Part shown: positions 1 to 6,724 of the stretch, in pieces | How the letters are laid out: each line of letters starts with the position of its first letter | Numbering within the stretch: the first letter of the stretch is position 1 | NCBI GenBank assembly: GCA_964488495.1 | Contig: CAZAUQ010000022.1 | Location: 1 to 35,404, forward strand | Reading direction: 5' to 3' | Length of the DNA stretch: 35,404 nt | Source of the DNA: UBA1402 sp964488495 | GTDB taxonomy: Bacteria; Bacteroidota; Bacteroidia; Bacteroidales; UBA1402 | Position numbers and translations under genes: made by a program | The notes under the pieces: generated by a model | Database searches by the model: none | What the model saw: the letters and a program-made list of their open reading frames with translations, nothing else | Told to the model about the DNA's origin: nothing

Positions 1-1389
1 TCGCATTCCGTCGCCCTGAACAAAGTGATCAGTATCGTTGGCGAGCACCGCGACAGCGTAATCATCAGCTGGAACGATTACAGCGGCAAACAGATTTATT
101 ATTACGGCAGCAGCAGTCTGACCACATCCGGCACACCTCAGTCGGCTACCATGACCATCAATGCGCCCGATTTTTACATGGAAAATGTGACCGTCGAAAA
201 CACCTACACATCGGCTCAGGCAGTGGCCATATACAACGTGGGCGATCGCCAGACATTCAAAAATTGTCGTTTCAAAGGTTTTCAGGACACCCAATACCTC
301 AAAAAGGGCAGACGCTCTTTTTATTATAATTGCCTGATCGAAGGCGGCACCGACTTTATTTGCGCCGGCGGTACGGCTTATTACTATCAATGTGTTATCA
401 AGAGCCTGAATGGTGGGCATTACATCACTGCTCCCGAAGACATTACTCATTCGGTAAGGCTTTCTACCGGCAAAGACCTTTATTACGGATTTATTTTCAA
501 GGATTGCCTGATCGAAGCCGAAGAAGGAGTGTCTGCAGGCTCTGTGTATCTGGGCCGGCCCTGGCAGGGAACCAGCGGAGCTGTATATCTGCAATGTCGC
601 CTGGGTGAGCACATCCATCCGGCCGGCTGGTCCACCTGGAGCGGAGACAACCACCTGAGCAGCTCCTTTGCCGAATACCAAAACCTGAATGCCGATGGTA
701 CCGCAGCCGCCGATGTATCGGGACGCGCAAACTGGAGTTTCCAGCTGAGCGACCAGGATTACTACGACCACCTGGGACTGGATAAAAATCTTACTATGCA
801 AAGTGCTTACGATCCCCTGCCTCTGATAATGACTCCCGCCGCTGTGGGGAACATTAAACTGAGCAATAATCTGCTCAGCTGGTCTCCTGTCGGGAATGCC
901 GCTGCCTATGCCGTCTATCTGAATTCGGAGCTTATTGGCTATAGCGATACCACCCTTTATGCCGACATGGTTTACCGCAGCGGAACCAAAAACTATACGG
1001 TGAGAGCCCTGGGAGCTCAGGGTCAACTGGGCTATTCTGCAGGACAAAGCGATACCCTGACGGTAGCTCTGCTGGACAGCCTCCTGAATCCTGTAGCGCC
1101 CAAAGAGCCCGATGCCCTGATGCTGCCTGATTTTGCCGGAGGCATTTCCCTGCAAAACGGAATATTGAACTTTGCAGGCCCCGTCAGNNNNNNNNNNNNN
1201 NNNNNNNNNNNNNNNNNNNNNNNNNNNNNNNNNNNNNNNNNNNNNNNNNNNNNNNNNNNNNNNNNNNNNNNNNNNNNNNNNNNNNNNGTAAGGGAGGCTT
1301 CGCTGTTTTCGCTGAGAAAAGGAGTGTACGTTCTGACAACCAGAGATGCTTTCGGCAGAGTGAGCCGAATGAAATTTGGTTGGTTATAA
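1..1389 (+). CDS. Pectinesterase (CE8 family), 5'-truncated, with Fn3-like domain and probable T9SS tail
   Basis: This protein demethylates pectin homogalacturonan and is probably secreted. The reading frame is open from base 1, so the start lies outside the window; the first internal start (GTG at 25) is not the real one. Pectinesterase landmarks are visible: GFQDTQY with the acid/base Asp at 287-289, GTDFICAGG with the nucleophile Asp at 352-354, and YLGRPW with the substrate Arg at 556-558. After about base 835 there is a fibronectin-III-like segment (LLSWSPVGNAAAYAVYLN), then a 100-N gap at 1188-1287. After the gap the short end, KGVYVLTTRDAFGRVSRMKF, resembles a type A T9SS sorting tail. 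That assignment is inferred from the GVYVL pattern and a basic end. The frame is the same on both sides of the gap, but the gap length is not real. The stop at 1387-1389 runs into a long hairpin. Confidence 0.9.
   Translation, partial: SHSVALNKVISIVGEHRDSVIISWNDYSGKQIYYYGSSSLTTSGTPQSATMTINAPDFYMENVTVENTYTSAQAVAIYNVGDRQTFKNCRFKGFQDTQYLKKGRRSFYYNCLIEGGTDFICAGGTAYYYQCVIKSLNGGHYITAPEDITHSVRLSTGKDLYYGFIFKDCLIEAEEGVSAGSVYLGRPWQGTSGAVYLQCRLGEHIHPAGWSTWSGDNHLSSSFAEYQNLNADGTAAADVSGRANWSFQLSDQDYYDHLGLDKNLTMQSAYDPLPLIMTPAAVGNIKLSNNLLSWSPVGNAAAYAVYLNSELIGYSDTTLYADMVYRSGTKNYTVRALGAQGQLGYSAGQSDTLTVALLDSLLNPVAPKEPDALMLPDFAGGISLQNGILNFAGPVXXXXXXXXXXXXXXXXXXXXXXXXXXXXXXXXXXVREASLFSLRKGVYVLTTRDAFGRVSRMKFGWL
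1188..1287. other. Assembly gap (100 N)
   Basis: A run of exactly 100 N interrupts the C-terminal part of the pectinesterase gene. All four N runs in the window are exactly 100 bases, which is the usual placeholder for a gap of unknown size. Confidence 0.95.
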
Positions 1390-1488
1390 GTGCCCAACTG
1401 CGGCGTTGCTTTCGATATTCGGGCTCAGTCACGTACTTCATGTACGCTCCTTTGCCCTCAATCTCAGCACCTTGCATTTGGACACTTC
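1388..1488. repeat. Long imperfect inverted repeat (about 100-nt hairpin) between convergent genes
   Basis: The left arm (1388-1436) and right arm (1442-1488) are imperfectly self-complementary. The outer ends pair (AAGTGCCCAACTGC with GCATTTGGACACTT), and the centre is a palindrome, ACGTAC-TTCAT-GTACG, at 1431-1446. The element starts on the pectinesterase stop codon and lies before the convergent TonB receptor gene, so it could act as a bidirectional terminator or RNA-stabilising hairpin. It lacks the T-tract of a classical intrinsic terminator, and its form suggests a dispersed intergenic repeat. Only one copy is seen in this window. Confidence 0.6.
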
Positions 1489-1555
1489 TAAAACACCTTA
1501 TTTTTATATGGTTGAATAGCTGTTTTGTATATCTTTCAGAGCCGGAGATCCTGAA

Positions 1556-3433
1556 TTAAATCTTCAGCCTGAAGCCCCCGAATACCGTTGTGCCCGGCAT
1601 GGGGAAGCCCTTATTGATCTCGTACGATTGATTGAGCAAGTTTTCGCCCTTAACAAAGACTTCCATCCACGACAAGAGCTGATAGCTGCCCCGGACATTC
1701 CAGAGTGTGAAGTTTTGTGTTTCGGCAGCAGTCCCTGTTTGTGTGTACAGCCCGTTGATGTATTGCAGTCCGGTGGACAGGCTCCAGGATTTTTGCCGGT
1801 AGAGGGCTGCCAAATAGAGTTTGTGTCTGGGGCTGCCGATTACGGGATTTTCCATATGCAGCCAGCTGTAATTGCCGGTAAAACTCAGTTGCCGATTCAG
1901 GGCATAATTGGCCGAAAGCTCTACGCCCCAGTTGTCGATTTCGCCGGTATTGACGAATTTCATACGGCCCTCGTCCGCCTGGTAGAGCAGTTGAATGCTG
2001 TTGTCGCCTCCCATATAAAACAGGTTCAGTTCCATTTTGAGTTTTTGTTCAAACAGCTTTTGCGACAAGGCCAGTTCGTAACTGTAAATGCGCTCCGGCT
2101 GCAGATCGGGATTTCTTGGAACGAACATAAAAAGTTCGCGCAGGGTGGGATTGCGAAAGCCTTTGCTGAATAAGGCTTTGATTTGAGTGCCGGCATTCAG
2201 GCTGAAGTCAATACCTGCCTGTGGCACCCATTCCAGGCCAAATAACTGGTTTTTGTCGGCGCGTAAACCGGCGTGTATAGAGACGAAATCGCCCACTTGC
2301 TGACGGCCGGTCAGGTATACCGCCAGATTGTAGAGGCTGGTGTCGGCCAGTCCGGCCAGACGGCTGCCGTCGGCAGCAGCACTGTTCCAGGCTTCACCAC
2401 CGTATTGCTGAAGATCCAGGCCAACACTCAGGCTGTTGCCTTCGAACAGACTAAAATTCTGATGTGCCGATAAACCCAGTAAGTGGTCTTTTGAGTTGAA
2501 ACGACGAGTCAGGGGGGCTCCGCCGTCGGCCTTGTATCCGTCGTTGATAAAATGCTTGCCGAAATTGAGATAGGCCTGTACGGTACCTGAACTTTTGCGG
2601 AAGGTGTTTCCAAGGTTCAGATTAAACATACCCCTGAATATTGAAGCATCGTTGTCTATCATGGGGCTGCTTGTGGTGCCCGGATTGGCGGCATCGAACT
2701 GAGTCAGGTTCAGGTCGGACGATATTCTCCAGTTTGGATTCAATTCATAACCCAGTTTCAGAAAGCCGGCTAAGCGTTCAAAGTCTGAGTTTTGGCGATG
2801 CCCGTCGGTCCGGTCATAACTCAGTGAAGCATAGGAATGAAATTTCCCTTTACGGATACTGTTGCTCAGAACGGTATTGAGCGTATTGTAACTGCCGTAC
2901 ATTACTTGCACTTTGGTGTTGATCCCCGGAGCGGGTGTGGCAGTATTGATGTTGATCGTGCCGCCCAGGGCGTTGGAGCCGTACAGCACCGAGGCAGGCC
3001 CCCGGCTGACGGTGATTTGTTCTGCCATCGTTGCCAGATAGGTATCTGCCAGAGGATGCCCCATCAGCCCCATGTATTGAGGTTGTCCGTCAATCAGCAT
3101 CAGCACCTGCGAAGTAGGGCTGCCTCCCAGTCCCCGGATATTGATGGTGCCGGCCGCACCTCCCGATACCCCGTAGCCCATCACTCCCCGTTGGGTTGTA
3201 AACAAGCCCGGAACTTCTTCGGAAAGTAGTGATAAGACCGACGATTCGTAGCGGTTTTCTATGGTCCCGGGACCTACGCGAGTGATGTTGGCCAGATCTG
3301 CCGGCTTGTTGGAGACTATGGTTACAGGGCTTATTTCTAAAGTGGTGTCGCTTTTAACGATCGAATTATTTTCAGCCAGTGAAACAAAAGTTGACGCAAT
3401 AAATAAAACAGACAAAAACAGAGATTTTCTCAT
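1556..3433 (-). CDS. TonB-dependent outer membrane receptor (BtuB/CirA type)
   Basis: This 625-aa protein is an outer-membrane active-transport channel for a metal chelate, cofactor or similar small ligand. I chose the ATG at 3433 because it is followed by a clean signal peptide (MRKSLFLSVLFIASTFVSLA); an upstream ATG at 3511 would add 26 unlikely residues. The N-terminal plug domain contains INIRGLGGSP, LIDGQPQY and ITVSRGPASVLYGSNALGG, followed by a beta barrel ending in the terminal strand FGGFRLKI. There is no N-terminal carboxypeptidase-like domain and no SusD partner, so it is not a SusC-type polysaccharide receptor. A NikR-like regulator lies directly upstream on the same strand, which suggests a metal or metallophore substrate. 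The substrate itself cannot be read from the sequence. Confidence 0.9.
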   Translation of the reverse strand: MRKSLFLSVLFIASTFVSLAENNSIVKSDTTLEISPVTIVSNKPADLANITRVGPGTIENRYESSVLSLLSEEVPGLFTTQRGVMGYGVSGGAAGTINIRGLGGSPTSQVLMLIDGQPQYMGLMGHPLADTYLATMAEQITVSRGPASVLYGSNALGGTININTATPAPGINTKVQVMYGSYNTLNTVLSNSIRKGKFHSYASLSYDRTDGHRQNSDFERLAGFLKLGYELNPNWRISSDLNLTQFDAANPGTTSSPMIDNDASIFRGMFNLNLGNTFRKSSGTVQAYLNFGKHFINDGYKADGGAPLTRRFNSKDHLLGLSAHQNFSLFEGNSLSVGLDLQQYGGEAWNSAAADGSRLAGLADTSLYNLAVYLTGRQQVGDFVSIHAGLRADKNQLFGLEWVPQAGIDFSLNAGTQIKALFSKGFRNPTLRELFMFVPRNPDLQPERIYSYELALSQKLFEQKLKMELNLFYMGGDNSIQLLYQADEGRMKFVNTGEIDNWGVELSANYALNRQLSFTGNYSWLHMENPVIGSPRHKLYLAALYRQKSWSLSTGLQYINGLYTQTGTAAETQNFTLWNVRGSYQLLSWMEVFVKGENLLNQSYEINKGFPMPGTTVFGGFRLKI

Positions 3434-3533
3434 AGAGTAATAAGTAAGAGTAGAAAGTGACACGATTTTTATAAAAAGTAGCACAAAGGAAGAAAAAAAG
3501 GCTGTAATCACAAAAAATACCGATGCAAAAAAT

Positions 3534-3556
3534 TGTAAGGAAAGAAAGAATTTACA
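3534..3556. promoter_or_regulatory. Candidate operator dyad TGTAA-N13-TTACA upstream of the TonB receptor gene
   Basis: A 5-bp inverted repeat, TGTAA (3534-3538) and TTACA (3552-3556), is separated by 13 bases. It lies immediately after the nikR-like stop codon and about 100 bp before the TonB receptor start. Half-sites spaced more than one helical turn apart fit ribbon-helix-helix tetramers such as NikR, but the dyad is short and the assignment is inferred. Confidence 0.35.
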
Positions 3557-3958
3557 TCACTCAGCACGGCTCATAACCAATTTCCCGTGTTTAATCCCTT
3601 TTATGGTGATAAGTTTATCGGAAAACTCAGTCAGCCTCACGGCTTTGCCGGTAACCGTAACCACCACCAGGTGAATGGTTTTGTTTAAGTAATAGTGAGA
3701 AGAAGAAAGTACAATATCTTGATATTCTTCTTGGATGTTATCAATGAGGGCGGTAATTTCTTTTTTTTCGTTCTCGAACATTAAAACCACTGTTCCGGCT
3801 ACTATATTGTTGCATTTCCATTTTTTCTCGGCAATATTTTTCTCTACCAGAAAACGAATGGCTTGTGATCGGTTCGCAAAACCAAATTCAGCAACAAATT
3901 CATCCAGTGAGTTGAGAATATGTTCATCGAGAGAAACCCCAAAACGTTTTAAGGACAT
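3557..3958 (-). CDS. NikR-like ribbon-helix-helix regulator with an altered metal site
   Basis: This is a 133-aa protein, the length typical of NikR. Residues 1-45 form the ribbon-helix-helix DNA-binding domain (KRFGVSLDEHILNSLDEF, then NRSQAIRFLVE). Residues 52-133 fit the ACT-like metal-binding domain, ending in the family-typical GIKHGKLV. Aligning by eye to E. coli NikR, the nickel ligands H76, H87, H89 and C95 correspond to E77, H88, Y90 and H96 here, so only one is kept. The protein may bind another metal or none. It lies 75 bp downstream of a transporter gene and 123 bp upstream of a TonB receptor gene, all on the minus strand. In other bacteria NikR controls nickel uptake, including TonB receptors, so control of the receptor is a reasonable inference. 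Confidence 0.8.
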   Translation of the reverse strand: MSLKRFGVSLDEHILNSLDEFVAEFGFANRSQAIRFLVEKNIAEKKWKCNNIVAGTVVLMFENEKKEITALIDNIQEEYQDIVLSSSHYYLNKTIHLVVVTVTGKAVRLTEFSDKLITIKGIKHGKLVMSRAE

Positions 3959-3978
3959 AGCTTAATATTTAATTGTAA

Positions 3979-3998
3979 CAAAGGTAAATAAAACCTTT
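3979..3998 (-). promoter_or_regulatory. nikR-like gene promoter -7 box overlapping an inverted repeat
   Basis: On the minus strand TACCTTTG (3986-3979) matches the Bacteroidota -7 box TAnnTTTG, about 20 bp before the start codon. It overlaps a 6-bp dyad, AAAGGT-N7-ACCTTT (3980-3998). A matching -33 TTG at the usual 19-21-bp spacing was not found. The arrangement would allow autoregulation, which is inferred. Confidence 0.4.
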
Positions 3999-4032
3999 CA
4001 ATATAGGAGCTGTTTTTTAGAACGTCTTGAGC

Positions 4033-5277
4033 TCAGAAAAGGAGAAACTCAGTATATAACAATACGAACGAAAGCAGCAGGCTCAGCAGGGTGACGAAAA
4101 TTCCAACCTTGAAGAAAGTCATAAAACCGAGGCGAACACCGTAGTTTTCGGCCGATTCGATGACAATAAGATTGGCCATGGCACCAATAATGGTGGCATT
4201 TCCGGCCAGGGTGGAGGCCGAAGCCAGCCCCAGCCAGAGCATTTCGCTCTGGGTTGCCTGCAGCAGGGGCAGCATAAGAACGGCAAAAGGCACATTGCTG
4301 ACCAGTTGCGAAGCCAGCAGGGAAATTCCGTGCAGCCAGGCCAGTCCGCCGGCGTTATCACTGAGTAGTTCTGCATTTAAAAAGCCTTGCATCAGGGCTG
4401 TTTTTTGGACCCCTTCTACCACAATAAACAAGGAAGCAAAGAACAGCAGCAACACCCAGTCTACTTTTTGAACCACCTGCGAGGGTTTGGCCTTACCGAC
4501 CAGCAGAATGAGTGCAGCTCCGCTGAGGGCTATCAGGGGAATGGACAAGTTCAGGTAATGCCCCAGAAAAAAGCCTGCCAGCACCAGCATAAAAACGGAG
4601 CCTGATCTCCACCAGCTTTTGTGAGGTGTTTCCGGCCCGTTTCCGGCCGGAAGTATCGCTTTGTTACTGAATTCTTTTCTGTAAAATAATCGCATCATGC
4701 CCACAATCAGCAACATCGAAAGCAAAGACACCGGAAGCAGGCGGAGCAGGAATTCGGCATAGGGAATTTGGGAACTGATCCCTACCAGCATATTCTGAGG
4801 ATTCCCTGTAATGGTCATGGCACTGCCGGCGTTGGCCGCCAGAATTTCGGCTATAAGATAAGGTTCGGGCCTGAGTTCAGATCGCCGGCAGATGGTAATG
4901 ATGACCGGAGTAAACATCAGGACTACGGCATCGTTTACCAAAAATGCGCTGGCCAGCCCTGTAATCCAGACGATAAGCCGGAGCAGCATTAAGCGGTTGC
5001 GGGCGTATTTGATCGTGAAGTTGCTGATAAGATCAAAAAGGCCGTCCATTTGCAGGCTGGCAATGATAATCATCATGCCCAGCAGCAGGAAGATGGTGTT
5101 GAAATCGATGGCTGCAATGGCTTCGGCGGAGCTGAGTACCCCAAAGAGTACCATGGCCACGGCGCCCGTAAAGGCTGCCGAAGGACGATCGACATTGACG
5201 CCCGGCAAGCGGGTAAAAATGATGCCGGCATAAGTAAGGCCGAAAATGACGACAGCAATGACGGTTTGAGTCTCCAT
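4033..5277 (-). CDS. Ion transporter, ArsB/NhaD/SLC13-like (IT superfamily)
   Basis: This is a 414-aa polytopic inner-membrane protein with about ten to eleven hydrophobic segments and a two-fold internal repeat. Each half carries a re-entrant-loop signature: FLVNDAVVLMFTP and ANAGSAMTITGNPQN in the first half, SQLVSNVPFAVLMLP and TLAGNATIIGAMANL in the second. These are hallmarks of the ArsB/NhaD/CitM/SLC13 superfamily. It resembles the short YbiR-like anion transporters more than true arsenite pumps, and no arsenic genes are adjacent. Its start is 25 bp downstream of the beta-CASP RNase stop, so the two are probably cotranscribed. The substrate (anion, Na+/H+ or dicarboxylate) cannot be determined here. 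Confidence 0.8.
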   Translation of the reverse strand: METQTVIAVVIFGLTYAGIIFTRLPGVNVDRPSAAFTGAVAMVLFGVLSSAEAIAAIDFNTIFLLLGMMIIIASLQMDGLFDLISNFTIKYARNRLMLLRLIVWITGLASAFLVNDAVVLMFTPVIITICRRSELRPEPYLIAEILAANAGSAMTITGNPQNMLVGISSQIPYAEFLLRLLPVSLLSMLLIVGMMRLFYRKEFSNKAILPAGNGPETPHKSWWRSGSVFMLVLAGFFLGHYLNLSIPLIALSGAALILLVGKAKPSQVVQKVDWVLLLFFASLFIVVEGVQKTALMQGFLNAELLSDNAGGLAWLHGISLLASQLVSNVPFAVLMLPLLQATQSEMLWLGLASASTLAGNATIIGAMANLIVIESAENYGVRLGFMTFFKVGIFVTLLSLLLSFVLLYTEFLLF

Positions 5278-5302
5278 AAAACGGCAGGTCAGTTGAACAG
5301 TA

Positions 5303-6706
5303 TTATTTTAGGCCGAACTCCTGATGGCGTGTCGGAATGATGACATCCAAAAAGCCTTTTTTGATGAGCCGGCGTTTGAAAGCCAGCTGAGCTTCTTCTT
5401 CGCCGTGAACTACAAAGACCTGTTTCACCTCGTCTGCTTCCTGACACGATAAGTACTGGCTCAGGTCGTTGTAATCGCCGTGAGCCGAGAGTGAATCGAT
5501 GCTGCGGATGTCGGCACGAACTTTGAAACGATTGCCGAAAATGCCCACTTCTTCGGGTTGCTCCTTGAGTCTGGCTCCCAGTGAGCTTTTTTCGCAATAG
5601 CCCACCATCAGAATGGTAGTGCTTGGTTTCTCGATGTTGTTGGCAATGTGGTGTTTCACCCGGCCGGCTTCGGCCATGCCCGAGGCAGAGATGATCACAC
5701 AGGGTTCGGTGCTGGAGTTGAGCGATTGCGATTCCCGTTTGTCCTGAATGTAGTGCAGGCCTTTGAAGTCAAAGGGATCGTTATCAATCTTAAGTAATTT
5801 TTGTACTGCCCTGTTGAAACATTCGGGATGTTGCTTCACAATTTTGGTGGCCGCAGTCGACAGAGGGCTGTCTACATAATATCTTACGGCAGGCAGGCGC
5901 CCGTCGAGCTCCATGCCGTTGAGGGCAAAAAGAATGTCCTGGGTACGTCCCACGCTGAAAGCCGGGATGATCAGCTTACCTTTTTTCTTCAGACAGGTTT
6001 CCACGATTTGTTCGTAGAGAAAATCTTCGGGTGGATCGGCATCCAGGTGCAGCCTATCGCCGTAGGTGGACTCTATAATGATGTAGTCGGCCTGGGGAAA
6101 AGGCTGAGGCGACCTGAGTATGGTTTCGCCGTGGCGTCCCACGTCTCCGCTGTAGGCGATGCGGGTGGTTTTTCCGTTTTCCTTTAGCTTCAGATAAACC
6201 GTGGAAGCTCCCAGGATATGTCCGGCATCGTAAAATTGAATTTCGATATCGTCGTCTATGCCAAAAGGACTGTTATACGGGACTTTTTGAAACTGAGTAA
6301 TAGCCTGTTTGACATTTTCCTCGGTGTAAAGGGGCTCCAGAGGCTGGCGGCCTTCGAGAAAACGCTTTTTGTTCAAAAATCGAACATCGTTTTCCTGAAT
6401 ATAGGCGGAATTGAGCAATAAAATCTCCGAGAGATCCAGGGTGGCCGAGGTTCCGAAGATGGGCCCCCTGAAGCCTTCTTTGACCAGTTTGGGAATCAGG
6501 CCGCAATGGTCGATGTGTGCATGCGAAAGGATCAGGTAATTAACTTCGGAGGGATTGAAACCAAATTCATTGTTCAATGCTACGGTGTCTTTGCCCAAAC
6601 CCTGAAACATGCCGCAATCCAGCAGAATGTTTTTACCGTTCGTGAGTGATATTATGTGCTTGGAACCCGTAACGGTCTGGGTTGCCCCGTGAAAGGTGAT
6701 TTTCAT
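5303..6706 (-). CDS. MBL-fold beta-CASP ribonuclease/exonuclease family protein
   Basis: This 467-aa metallo-hydrolase belongs to the CPSF73/beta-CASP group, whose members are RNA endo- or exonucleases. The zinc motif SHAHIDHCG gives H62, H64, D66 and H67. Further MBL motifs are DAGHILGAS, AYSGDVGRHG and, near the C-terminus, SAHGDY and VFVVHGEEE. The beta-CASP part contains PAFSVGRTQDILFAL and ISASGMAEAGR. The length is normal for bacterial members, which lack the extra C-terminal domain of RNase J. It starts 18 bp after the argS stop and precedes the transporter gene, so argS, this gene and the transporter look like one operon. The RNA target is unknown. Confidence 0.9.
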   Translation of the reverse strand: MKITFHGATQTVTGSKHIISLTNGKNILLDCGMFQGLGKDTVALNNEFGFNPSEVNYLILSHAHIDHCGLIPKLVKEGFRGPIFGTSATLDLSEILLLNSAYIQENDVRFLNKKRFLEGRQPLEPLYTEENVKQAITQFQKVPYNSPFGIDDDIEIQFYDAGHILGASTVYLKLKENGKTTRIAYSGDVGRHGETILRSPQPFPQADYIIIESTYGDRLHLDADPPEDFLYEQIVETCLKKKGKLIIPAFSVGRTQDILFALNGMELDGRLPAVRYYVDSPLSTAATKIVKQHPECFNRAVQKLLKIDNDPFDFKGLHYIQDKRESQSLNSSTEPCVIISASGMAEAGRVKHHIANNIEKPSTTILMVGYCEKSSLGARLKEQPEEVGIFGNRFKVRADIRSIDSLSAHGDYNDLSQYLSCQEADEVKQVFVVHGEEEAQLAFKRRLIKKGFLDVIIPTRHQEFGLK

Positions 6707-6724
6707 AGTATGCTCGTTTTATGA

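Noticed and set aside
4033..5277. Arsenic resistance cluster, from the ArsB-like transporter
   Set aside because: No arsR, arsA, arsC or arsM gene is adjacent, and the transporter resembles general IT-superfamily anion transporters as much as ArsB.
5289..5597. Minus-strand frame of 102 codons overlapping the start of the ion transporter and end of the beta-CASP gene
   Set aside because: Arg/Ser-rich composition is typical of an out-of-frame reading of the beta-CASP gene, which has all its catalytic motifs in the other frame.
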